NCBI RefSeq assembly: GCF_041916975.1 | Contig: NZ_JAYRYK010000001.1 | Span: 1,240,001 to 1,304,000 of the forward strand | Reading direction: 5' to 3' | From: Sphingosinicella sp041916975 | GTDB lineage: Bacteria > Pseudomonadota > Alphaproteobacteria > Sphingomonadales > Sphingomonadaceae | Length of the DNA stretch: 64,000 bases | The notes under the pieces: model-generated | What the model was told of the DNA's origin: nothing | Database searches by the model: none | Seen by the model: the letters and a program-made list of their open reading frames with translations, nothing else | Translations under genes and position numbers: made by a program | Part shown: one piece after another, positions 57,846 through 64,000 of the stretch | How positions within the stretch are numbered: the stretch's first letter is position 1 | Layout of the letters: every line of letters begins with the position of its first letter

Positions 57846-58589
57846 ATGGACCGTCTCGTCTATACCGCCCTCTCCGGCCTGCGCAGCGCCATGGCTGCGC
57901 AGGACGTGACGGCGCACAACATCGCCAACGCGAGCACGATCGGCTTCAAGCGCGACGTCAGCGCCGCGCAGAGCCGTCATCTCGTCGGCGGGCAGAGCTT
58001 CGCCAGCCGCATTCAGGCGGCCGAAGGCACGCTCGAGTCCGATACGGCGCCCGGCACGGTCAACCAGACCGGCCGCGCGCTCGACGTGGCGATGCTGGGC
58101 GAATCGATGATGGCGGTCCAGGCGCCGGACGGCAGCGAGGTCTACACCCGGCGCGGCGATCTTCGCATCAGCCCCACGGGTATCCTTGAAACCGGCGACG
58201 GTCTCGTCGTCGTCGGACAGGGCGGGCCGATCACGGTGCCGCCGGCGAACACGGTCGAGATCGGCGCGGACGGCACGGTGAGCATTCGTCCGCAGGGCGG
58301 GCAGCTCAACGAGATGAGCGAAGTGGGCCGCATCAAGCTGGTGACGCCGCAGCCGGACGAGCTCGAAAAGGGCCTCGACAATCTGATGCGCGCGGCGGGC
58401 GGCGGACAGCTCGCACAGGACGATACGGCCCGGCTTCAGACCGGCGGGCTCGAGGGATCGAACGTCAACATGATGGGATCGATGATCACGATGATCGAGC
58501 AGGCGCGCGCCTTCGAGGTGCAGGTTCAGCTCGTCACCAGCGTGCGTGACATGGATACGAGCAGCACGGCGCTGCTCCGTCTTGAATAA
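57846..58589 (+). CDS. flgF: Flagellar rod protein FlgF
   Basis: A 247-residue rod protein starting at ATG 57846. DRLVYTALSGLRSAMAAQDVTAHNIANASTIGFKRDVSA opens the chain, and NVNMMGSMITMIEQARAFEVQVQLV closes it, as in other rod/hook proteins. It belongs to the proximal rod. The spacing to flgG is 18 bases. Confidence 0.94.
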   Translation: MDRLVYTALSGLRSAMAAQDVTAHNIANASTIGFKRDVSAAQSRHLVGGQSFASRIQAAEGTLESDTAPGTVNQTGRALDVAMLGESMMAVQAPDGSEVYTRRGDLRISPTGILETGDGLVVVGQGGPITVPPANTVEIGADGTVSIRPQGGQLNEMSEVGRIKLVTPQPDELEKGLDNLMRAAGGGQLAQDDTARLQTGGLEGSNVNMMGSMITMIEQARAFEVQVQLVTSVRDMDTSSTALLRLE

Positions 58590-58607
58590 CGAAGAAGGAG
58601 CCAGACG

Positions 58608-59393
58608 ATGAGTTCGGCACTGCATACGGCACGGAGCGGTCTCGACGCGCAGGACATGCGCATGAGGGTGATCTCCAACAACCTCGCCAACGTGAACACC
58701 ACGGGCTTCAAGCGCGATCGCGCGGAATTCCAGAGCCTGATGTACCAGAACTATCGTCAGGCGGGCGCGAACAGCGAGCAGTCGACGCAGTACGCGACCG
58801 GCCTCAACATCGGCACGGGCGTGCGCATCGTCGGCACCGAGCGTATCAATACGCAGGGTTCGATGCAGTCGACCGACAACCCGACCGACATGGCGATCAA
58901 CGGCTCCGGCTATTTCCAGGTGCTGAAACCCGACGGCACGATCACCTACACGCGCGACGGTTCGTTCACGGTGAGTGCGGAAGGCCTGCTCGTCACCAAC
59001 GACGGCTACCCGCTGCAGCCCGACATCACGATCCCCGAAGGCGCACGCTCGCTCACGATCGGCAAGGACGGCACGGTCAGCATCGTCAATGCCGGAGACT
59101 CCTCGCCGAGCCAGATCGGCCAGATCCAGGTCGCGAACTTCCTCAATCCGGCCGGCCTTCAGCCGCTCGGCGACAATCTGTTCGCCGAAACCGCCGCAAG
59201 CGGTGCGCCGATCGTCGGCACGCCGGGCGTCGATGGTCTCGGCGAGATCAACCAGAACATGCTGGAAACCTCGAACGTCAACATGGTCGAGGAAATGGTC
59301 AACATGATCGAGACGCAGCGCGCCTACGAGGTGAACTCGAAGGTGATCTCCACGGTCGACGGGATGATGCAGTATGTCACGCAGAACCTTTAA
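58608..59393 (+). CDS. flgG: Flagellar distal rod protein FlgG
   Basis: A 261-residue distal rod protein behind GAAGGAG. The segments LHTARSGLDAQDMRMRVISNNLANVNTTGFKRDRAEFQ and YRQAGANSEQ (FlgG-specific loop) and the C-terminal NVNMVEEMVNMIETQRAYEVNSKVI are as expected at typical length 260-262. Its 3' end overlaps the first codons of flgH. Confidence 0.95.
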   Translation: MSSALHTARSGLDAQDMRMRVISNNLANVNTTGFKRDRAEFQSLMYQNYRQAGANSEQSTQYATGLNIGTGVRIVGTERINTQGSMQSTDNPTDMAINGSGYFQVLKPDGTITYTRDGSFTVSAEGLLVTNDGYPLQPDITIPEGARSLTIGKDGTVSIVNAGDSSPSQIGQIQVANFLNPAGLQPLGDNLFAETAASGAPIVGTPGVDGLGEINQNMLETSNVNMVEEMVNMIETQRAYEVNSKVISTVDGMMQYVTQNL

Positions 59394-60039
59394 GGTTGCC
59401 GCGCTCTCGCTGCTCGCGGCGACCACCGCGTGCGCAGCGCCCTACGAGCGTCCGATGGCGGAATTCGCACCCTCGCACGCCCCGGCGCCGACCGCGCCCG
59501 TGCAGGCGACGGGCGCCATCTACCAGGCCGGGCGCTTCGCAAGCCTCGTCGAGGACAATCGCGCCCGCCGCGTGGGTGATGTGCTGACGATCGTGCTCGT
59601 CGAGAAGACGCAGGCGGCGAAGTCGGTATCGAGCGCCAGCTCGCGCAACAGCGACATGTCGCTCACGCTCCCCGATGCGAAACCCTTCTCGTGGGTGCCG
59701 GACGGGCTGCTTTCGGGCGGCAGCGGCCAGACGTTCGCCGGACAGGGTTCCGCCGCGCAGTCGAACCAGCTGACCGGCGAGATGACCGTCACCGTGGCGC
59801 AAGTCTACACCAACGGCACGATGCTCGTGCGCGGGCAGAAGCTCATCAAGCTCAACCGCGGCGAGGAGTATCTGCAGATCTCCGGCATCGTGCGTCCGCA
59901 GGACGTGACGCCGGAAAACCGTGTCGCCTCCACGCGCGTTGCCGACGCCCGCATCGCCTATTCCGGCACCGGCGAACTCGCGCAGCAGACCCGCATGGGC
60001 TGGCTGCAGCGCTTCTTCACCGCAATTACACCCTTCTAG
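59374..60039 (+). CDS. flgH: Flagellar L-ring lipoprotein FlgH
   Basis: A 221-residue lipoprotein. The signal peptide ends in a lipobox, LAATTAC, with Cys20 as the lipid anchor. Residues GRFASLVEDNRARRVGDVLTIVLVEKTQAAKS and LVRGQKLIKLNRGEEYLQISGIVRPQD are L-ring signatures. The ring works as a bushing in the outer membrane, so the cell is Gram-negative. It overlaps flgG by 20 bases. Confidence 0.95.
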   Translation: MSRRTFKVAALSLLAATTACAAPYERPMAEFAPSHAPAPTAPVQATGAIYQAGRFASLVEDNRARRVGDVLTIVLVEKTQAAKSVSSASSRNSDMSLTLPDAKPFSWVPDGLLSGGSGQTFAGQGSAAQSNQLTGEMTVTVAQVYTNGTMLVRGQKLIKLNRGEEYLQISGIVRPQDVTPENRVASTRVADARIAYSGTGELAQQTRMGWLQRFFTAITPF

Positions 60040-60055
60040 GTCCAAAGGACTCGCC

Positions 60056-61156
60056 ATGCGCCTTCGCCGCTTCCTCATCGCTTTCGTCCTCGCCTGCGGG
60101 TTCGCCGCACCGGCGGCGGCGGAGCGCGTCAAGGATCTCGGCGATTTCGCCGGCATCCGGTCGAACCAGCTTGTCGGCTACGGCATCGTCGTCGGTTTGA
60201 ACGGCACCGGCGACGACAATCTCGAATACACGATCCAAAGCATGAGAAGCGCCATCGCGCGCTTCGGCGTCGTCATCCCGCCGGGGGTGAAGGCGAGCCT
60301 CAAGAACGCCGCCGCCGTGATGGTGACGGCTGACCTGCCGCCCTTCGCGAAGCCCGGCCAAAAGATCGACGTGACCGTCTCCGCGATCGGCAAGGCGAAG
60401 TCGCTTCGCGGCGGCAACCTGCTGCTGACGCCGCTCGTCGGCGCGGACGGCGAGGTCTATGCGATGTCGCAGGGCAGCCTTGCCGTCGGCGGTCTCGGCG
60501 TCGAGGGGCAGGACGGATCGAAGGTGACGGTGAACGTCCCCTCCACCGGCCGCATCCCGCAAGGCGCCTCGGTCGAGCGCATGGTGGATACGCCGTTCGC
60601 GACCTCGCCGAGCCTGGTGCTCAACCTTCGCGAGGCCGATTTCACGACGACGCAGCGCGTCGCCGACGCCATCAACAAAACGCTCGGCGGCGGCACCGCC
60701 TCCCCGATCGACGCGGTCTCCATCGAAGTCACCGCGCCGATGCAGGCGGACCAGCGCATCAGCCTCGTCTCGATCATCGAGAACATCGAGGTGCAGCCCG
60801 CCGCCCCCGCCGCGCGCGTGGTCGTCAATTCGCGCACCGGCACAGTGGTGATCGGCGCAAACGTCCGCGTCTCGCCCGCGGCCGTCAGCCACGGCAGCAT
60901 GGTCGTGAAGGTGACGGAGAACCCGCAGGTCAGCCAGCCCGGCCCCTTCTCGCGCGGCCAGACGACCGTGACACCCGACAGCGGCATCGAAGTCGAGCAG
61001 GGCGGCGCACACATGTTCCTGTTCAACCCGGGCGTCGCGCTCGACGACATCGTGAAATCGGTGAACGCGCTCGGCGCAACCCCCTCGGACCTCGTCGCCA
61101 TCCTCGAGGCCTTGAAGCAGGCGGGCGCGCTCAAGGCGGAGCTGATCGTGATATGA
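60056..61156 (+). CDS. flgI: Flagellar P-ring protein FlgI
   Basis: A 366-residue periplasmic protein, start ATG 60056 after AAAGGA. The signal peptide is RRFLIAFVLACGFAAPAAAE. GIRSNQLVGYGIVVGLNGTGD, GVKASLKNAAAVMVTADLPPFAKPGQ and the C-terminal GATPSDLVAILEALKQAGALKAEL are diagnostic. It forms the ring around the rod in the peptidoglycan layer with help of FlgA. The stop overlaps the flgJ start. Confidence 0.95.
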   Translation: MRLRRFLIAFVLACGFAAPAAAERVKDLGDFAGIRSNQLVGYGIVVGLNGTGDDNLEYTIQSMRSAIARFGVVIPPGVKASLKNAAAVMVTADLPPFAKPGQKIDVTVSAIGKAKSLRGGNLLLTPLVGADGEVYAMSQGSLAVGGLGVEGQDGSKVTVNVPSTGRIPQGASVERMVDTPFATSPSLVLNLREADFTTTQRVADAINKTLGGGTASPIDAVSIEVTAPMQADQRISLVSIIENIEVQPAAPAARVVVNSRTGTVVIGANVRVSPAAVSHGSMVVKVTENPQVSQPGPFSRGQTTVTPDSGIEVEQGGAHMFLFNPGVALDDIVKSVNALGATPSDLVAILEALKQAGALKAELIVI

Positions 61157-61479
61157 CGACGATAAACGGCCTCCAGAACGGCGGAACCGCGGCTGTCGAC
61201 AGCAGCCGCAAGAACACCGATGCGAACCTCGACAGGGCCGCACAGCAGTTCGAGGCCGTTTTCGTGAACCTGATGCTGAAGCAGGCGCGACAGGCCGTGC
61301 CCGATGGCGGTCTCTTCCAGAGCGAGGGCCTGAAGACCTTCCGCGAAATGCAGGACCGGGAGCTTGCGGGCACCCTCGCGAAGCACAGCCCACTCGGCAT
61401 CGCCGAGGCGCTGAAGACCTTTCTCGCGCGTGGCCAGAAAACCGCAGCCCCAGCGACAAACGAAGGCGAAGCGAAATGA
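61153..61479 (+). CDS. flgJ: FlgJ rod-scaffold domain only (no muramidase)
   Basis: A 108-residue protein corresponding to the N-terminal half of enteric FlgJ: AAQQFEAVFVNLMLKQARQAVPDGGLFQSEGLKTFREMQD. The C-terminal glucosaminidase domain is absent, as in many alphaproteobacteria. It caps the growing rod. The wall-cutting activity is probably supplied by the separate transglycosylase at 51001-51801. It overlaps flgI and flgK. Confidence 0.92.
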   Translation: MTTINGLQNGGTAAVDSSRKNTDANLDRAAQQFEAVFVNLMLKQARQAVPDGGLFQSEGLKTFREMQDRELAGTLAKHSPLGIAEALKTFLARGQKTAAPATNEGEAK

Positions 61480-63365
61480 GCGACCTCCTCGGTCTAGGCG
61501 CATCGGGCGTCCGCGCCTACCAGACCGCGCTCGACATCGTAGGCGAGAACATCGCCAACGCGAACGTGCCCGGCTATGCGCGGCGGACCGCCGTTGTCAC
61601 CGAGAATCCCTCCGCCGGCGGCGGCTTCCCGCTGATCCGGCAGACCGCAGCCGGAAGCGGCGTCAATGTGAGCGGCGTCGCGCGCGCCTATGATGCCTTC
61701 CTCACCAACGATGCACGCACCTCCTCGGGCGATTATTCGCGCGCGCAGACGCGGCAGTATTGGCTGAGCGAGATCGAATCGTTCCTCAACACGGGTTCGC
61801 AGGGCCTCTCGGGCAGGCTGACGTCGTTCTACAACGCCGCGCAGGACGTCTCCGCCGATCCCACCTCGCTCTCCGCGCGCGACGCCTTCCTGTCGGCCGC
61901 CGGAGAAGTCGCCGCGCAGTTCCGCAGCCTCGCGCAATCGTTCGACGCGACGCGCACGGGCATCAAGCAGGATGTCGATCAGACCGTCGATCGCATCAAC
62001 GATCTCACCAGCGCGCTTTCGACGCTGAACGGCACCATGCGTCGCACCGCAGCGGGCACTTCGGCATCCGCGAGCCTCGAAGACGAGCGCGACCGGCTGC
62101 TGAACGAGCTGGCGTCGCTCACCAAGATCGACGTCACCACCCGCGGCGACGGCACGGTCGATGTGCGGCTCGACAATTCGAACGGCCCCATGCTGCTCGA
62201 TCAGATGGGCGCGAAGCTGCTCGGCGCCACCGAGGCGAACGGGAAGATCAGGCTGACGCTTGATCCGTTCGGCAACAGCGGCACGATTCCAGTGCCGGGC
62301 AGCGGCGTGCTCGCCGGACTTTCCGATGCCTACACGCAGAACAGCAACAGCATGGCGGCAATCGACACGCTTGCCCAGCAGTTCATCACCAGCGTCAACG
62401 ATGCACACCGGCAGGGCGTCGATCTGAACGGCATCGCCGGCGGCGATCTTTTCGCGGCAAGTTCGCTCGTGGCGACACCGTCGCGCACCAACACCGGGCA
62501 AGCGACGCTCGACCTGCAGGTGACCGACGAATCGCTCGTCTTCGCCGGGGGCTATGAGCTCTGGTACGATGGCGGCACCAGCCAGTGGACGCTCTCGCGC
62601 GCCGATGGCAGCGCCTCCATATCCGGCAGCGGCACGCTTGATCTCGATGGCATCCACCTCGAACTCGGCGGCGCGCCAAAGGGCGGTGACTGGTTCCAGA
62701 TCGAAGGCGTCTCGGGCGCTGCGGGCATGCGCGTTCTCGTCGAGGACGGCGCAGATGTTGCGGCGGCAGCGCCGTGGGCGGCCGATATTTCCGCGGCCAA
62801 CCAAGGCACGGGCACGGTTTCGGTGCGCAGCAACCCGGCGGCCGCCACGATCCCCGCGCCGGTGCCGACGAGTTTCACGGTCCGCATGGGCGCGGGCAGC
62901 ACATACGAGATCATCGACACGGCCGACACCGGCATTCCACCCACCGTGCTCGCGAGCGGTCCCTATGTGCCGGGTGCGTGGATTCCGGTGAACGGCTTCG
63001 ATGTGCAGCTTTCGGGCGCGATCGCAGAAGGCGACAGCTTTGTCGTCGCGCCGACGGCGGCAGGCATGGCCGACAACGCCAACATGCTGCGCATGGTCGA
63101 TACGCGGCTCGGCAATCCCGGCTTCGAGGGCCGCTTCGCGCGCGAGGTGACGCGGGTTGCAACGAACCTCAACGATACGAAAGCGCTGGCTTCGGCAACG
63201 CTCGCCGTGCGCGACAAGGCGCTGGAAACGCGCGACGCGGCCTCCGCCGTCAATCTCGACGAGGAAGCCGCCGATCTCATCCGTTTCCAGCAGGCCTATC
63301 AGGCCTCTGCGAAGATCATCGCGGCCGCCCGCGAGATCTTCCAGACCATCATCGACATTCGCTAA
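61476..63365 (+). CDS. flgK: Hook-filament junction protein FlgK
   Basis: A 629-residue protein. The N-terminal part GASGVRAYQTALDIVGENIANANVPGYARRTAV and the C-terminal SAVNLDEEAADLIRFQQAYQASAKIIAAAREIFQTI are characteristic of FlgK. The middle region is enlarged by a domain (about 330-470) before the second D1 part. It is a cargo of the FlgN chaperone. Coupled to flgJ by a 4-base overlap; flgL follows after 21 bases. Confidence 0.95.
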   Translation: MSDLLGLGASGVRAYQTALDIVGENIANANVPGYARRTAVVTENPSAGGGFPLIRQTAAGSGVNVSGVARAYDAFLTNDARTSSGDYSRAQTRQYWLSEIESFLNTGSQGLSGRLTSFYNAAQDVSADPTSLSARDAFLSAAGEVAAQFRSLAQSFDATRTGIKQDVDQTVDRINDLTSALSTLNGTMRRTAAGTSASASLEDERDRLLNELASLTKIDVTTRGDGTVDVRLDNSNGPMLLDQMGAKLLGATEANGKIRLTLDPFGNSGTIPVPGSGVLAGLSDAYTQNSNSMAAIDTLAQQFITSVNDAHRQGVDLNGIAGGDLFAASSLVATPSRTNTGQATLDLQVTDESLVFAGGYELWYDGGTSQWTLSRADGSASISGSGTLDLDGIHLELGGAPKGGDWFQIEGVSGAAGMRVLVEDGADVAAAAPWAADISAANQGTGTVSVRSNPAAATIPAPVPTSFTVRMGAGSTYEIIDTADTGIPPTVLASGPYVPGAWIPVNGFDVQLSGAIAEGDSFVVAPTAAGMADNANMLRMVDTRLGNPGFEGRFAREVTRVATNLNDTKALASATLAVRDKALETRDAASAVNLDEEAADLIRFQQAYQASAKIIAAAREIFQTIIDIR

Positions 63366-63386
63366 GCATCCCCAAGGAACCGCAAC

Positions 63387-64000
63387 ATGCGCGTCGGCAC
63401 CTTCCAATCCTTCCAGTCGCAGACGAGCCGCATGGGCTCGCTGCAATCGACTCTCGCGCAGCTCGAGGCGCAGATCGCTTCGGGCAAGCGCATCCTCGAT
63501 CCGTCGGACGATCCCCTGGGATCGAGCCGCGTTGCGGACCTGCAGCGCAGCATCGACAACAATCAGCAGTTCATCCGCAACATGGATGCGATCACCACGC
63601 AGCTTTCGTTCGCCGACAGCGCCGTGGACGCCATGTCGAACCAGATGGTGCGCGCGAAGGAACTCGCCGTGCAGGCCGCGAACGGTACGCTGACCGACGC
63701 CGACCGGAAGGTGATCAGCACCGAGCTCGGGCAGATCATCGACCAGATGCTGTCGCTTTCGAACAGCCGCGACGCGGCGGGCAATTATTTGTTTTCTGGC
63801 GCTTCGGTCGCAACGGCACCGTTCGCGCGCGATGCGACGGGTGCCATCGTCTGGCAGGGCAGCGGTGAAGCACCGAAGGTGCCGATCAGCGCCGACGTTG
63901 CTGTGTCGACCGGTGCGAACGGCCTCTCGATGCTTTCGATCGAAACGAGCGGCGGACGCCAGACGATCCTCGCCTCGCTCACGGAATTCAAGGCGCTGCT
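63387..64000 (+). CDS. flgL: Hook-filament junction protein FlgL, N-terminal part
   Basis: The first 204 codons of flgL; the gene is cut by the right end of the window. ATG 63387 follows AAGGAA (63374-63379). The flagellin-like N-terminus reads RVGTFQSFQSQTSRMGSLQ, LEAQIASGKRILDPSDDPLG and RAKELAVQAANGTLTDADRK. With FlgK it joins the hook to the filament. It is probably the last gene of the flgB operon, but the sequence ends before that can be seen. Confidence 0.93.
   Translation, partial: MRVGTFQSFQSQTSRMGSLQSTLAQLEAQIASGKRILDPSDDPLGSSRVADLQRSIDNNQQFIRNMDAITTQLSFADSAVDAMSNQMVRAKELAVQAANGTLTDADRKVISTELGQIIDQMLSLSNSRDAAGNYLFSGASVATAPFARDATGAIVWQGSGEAPKVPISADVAVSTGANGLSMLSIETSGGRQTILASLTEFKAL

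Noticed and set aside
56517..59426. A 969-codon minus-strand open frame spanning flgE, flgF and flgG
   Set aside because: It covers three conserved rod/hook genes in antisense and has composition typical of shadow frames (Arg, Asp, His, Val); no ribosome site or motif was found.
61476..63446. Long minus-strand reading frame opposite flgK
   Set aside because: Such frames occur opposite nearly every GC-rich gene here; the protein is Arg/His-rich without any family motif, while flgK on the plus strand is unmistakable.

Overview
The window is GC-rich bacterial chromosome, almost fully coding, with short intergenic gaps. No stretch longer than about 300 bases lacks a gene, and I saw no rRNA, tRNA, CRISPR array, insertion sequence or phage gene. 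Gene content points to an alphaproteobacterium, most likely of the Sphingomonadales: the sulfur cluster with DUF2849 and DUF934 partners, a stand-alone PuuD-type membrane protein, a Baeyer-Villiger-type monooxygenase and acyl-CoA catabolic genes. There is no ribosomal marker to confirm this.

Positions 1-8294 hold a TPP enzyme, an enoyl-CoA hydratase and a tightly overlapping sulfur-assimilation operon: SUMT (cobA), DUF2849, sulfite/nitrite reductase, DUF934, CysH, a CysG-type dehydrogenase with a decayed SUMT tail, and a CorA-type transporter. Positions 8305-12285 (minus) hold a signalling operon of GGDEF-EAL protein, histidine kinase and receiver protein. Positions 12441-25863 are mixed metabolism and transport: PuuD-like protein, DMT and MFS carriers, HMG-CoA lyase-like enzyme, Baeyer-Villiger-type monooxygenase, SDR, flavodoxin-like protein, acyl-CoA dehydrogenase, a TelA/XpaC pair, and a three-gene set of secreted protein, membrane cytochrome b and Tat-exported molybdoenzyme.

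From 26023 to the end the window is essentially one flagellar island: a sigma-54 activator; fliD-fliS-FliT-like; fliE-F-G-H-I-J-K-L-M-N-O-P-Q-R-flhB (minus); flagellin and an unknown membrane protein (plus); benE as the only clear non-flagellar insert; lytic transglycosylase-flhA-flhF-flhG-fliA (minus); flgA-flgM-flgN (minus); an LPP20/FlgP-like gene with flgT (minus); and flgB-C-D-E-F-G-H-I-J-K-L (plus, flgL cut by the window end). Motor stator and chemotaxis genes are not in the window.

The regulatory layer can be read from the DNA. Five sigma-54 promoters (TGGCAYR-N4-TTGCW type) precede fliE, fliK, the transglycosylase/flhA group, flgA and flgB. Two of them, fliE and flgB, have the same dyad (CGTCGG-GAAW-CCGACG) about 70-95 bases upstream, a likely activator site. 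Three copies of the -10 element CGGTCGTGAA, each 15 bases after a TAAA or TATA box, precede flagellin, fliD and flgM, the classical FliA regulon. With the sigma-54 activator, FliA, FlgM, FlhF and FlhG also encoded here, the window carries most parts of a self-contained sigma-54 to sigma-28 flagellar cascade. It resembles the polar-flagellum systems of gammaproteobacteria, or Fla1 of Rhodobacter sphaeroides, more than the CtrA-type hierarchy usual in alphaproteobacteria.
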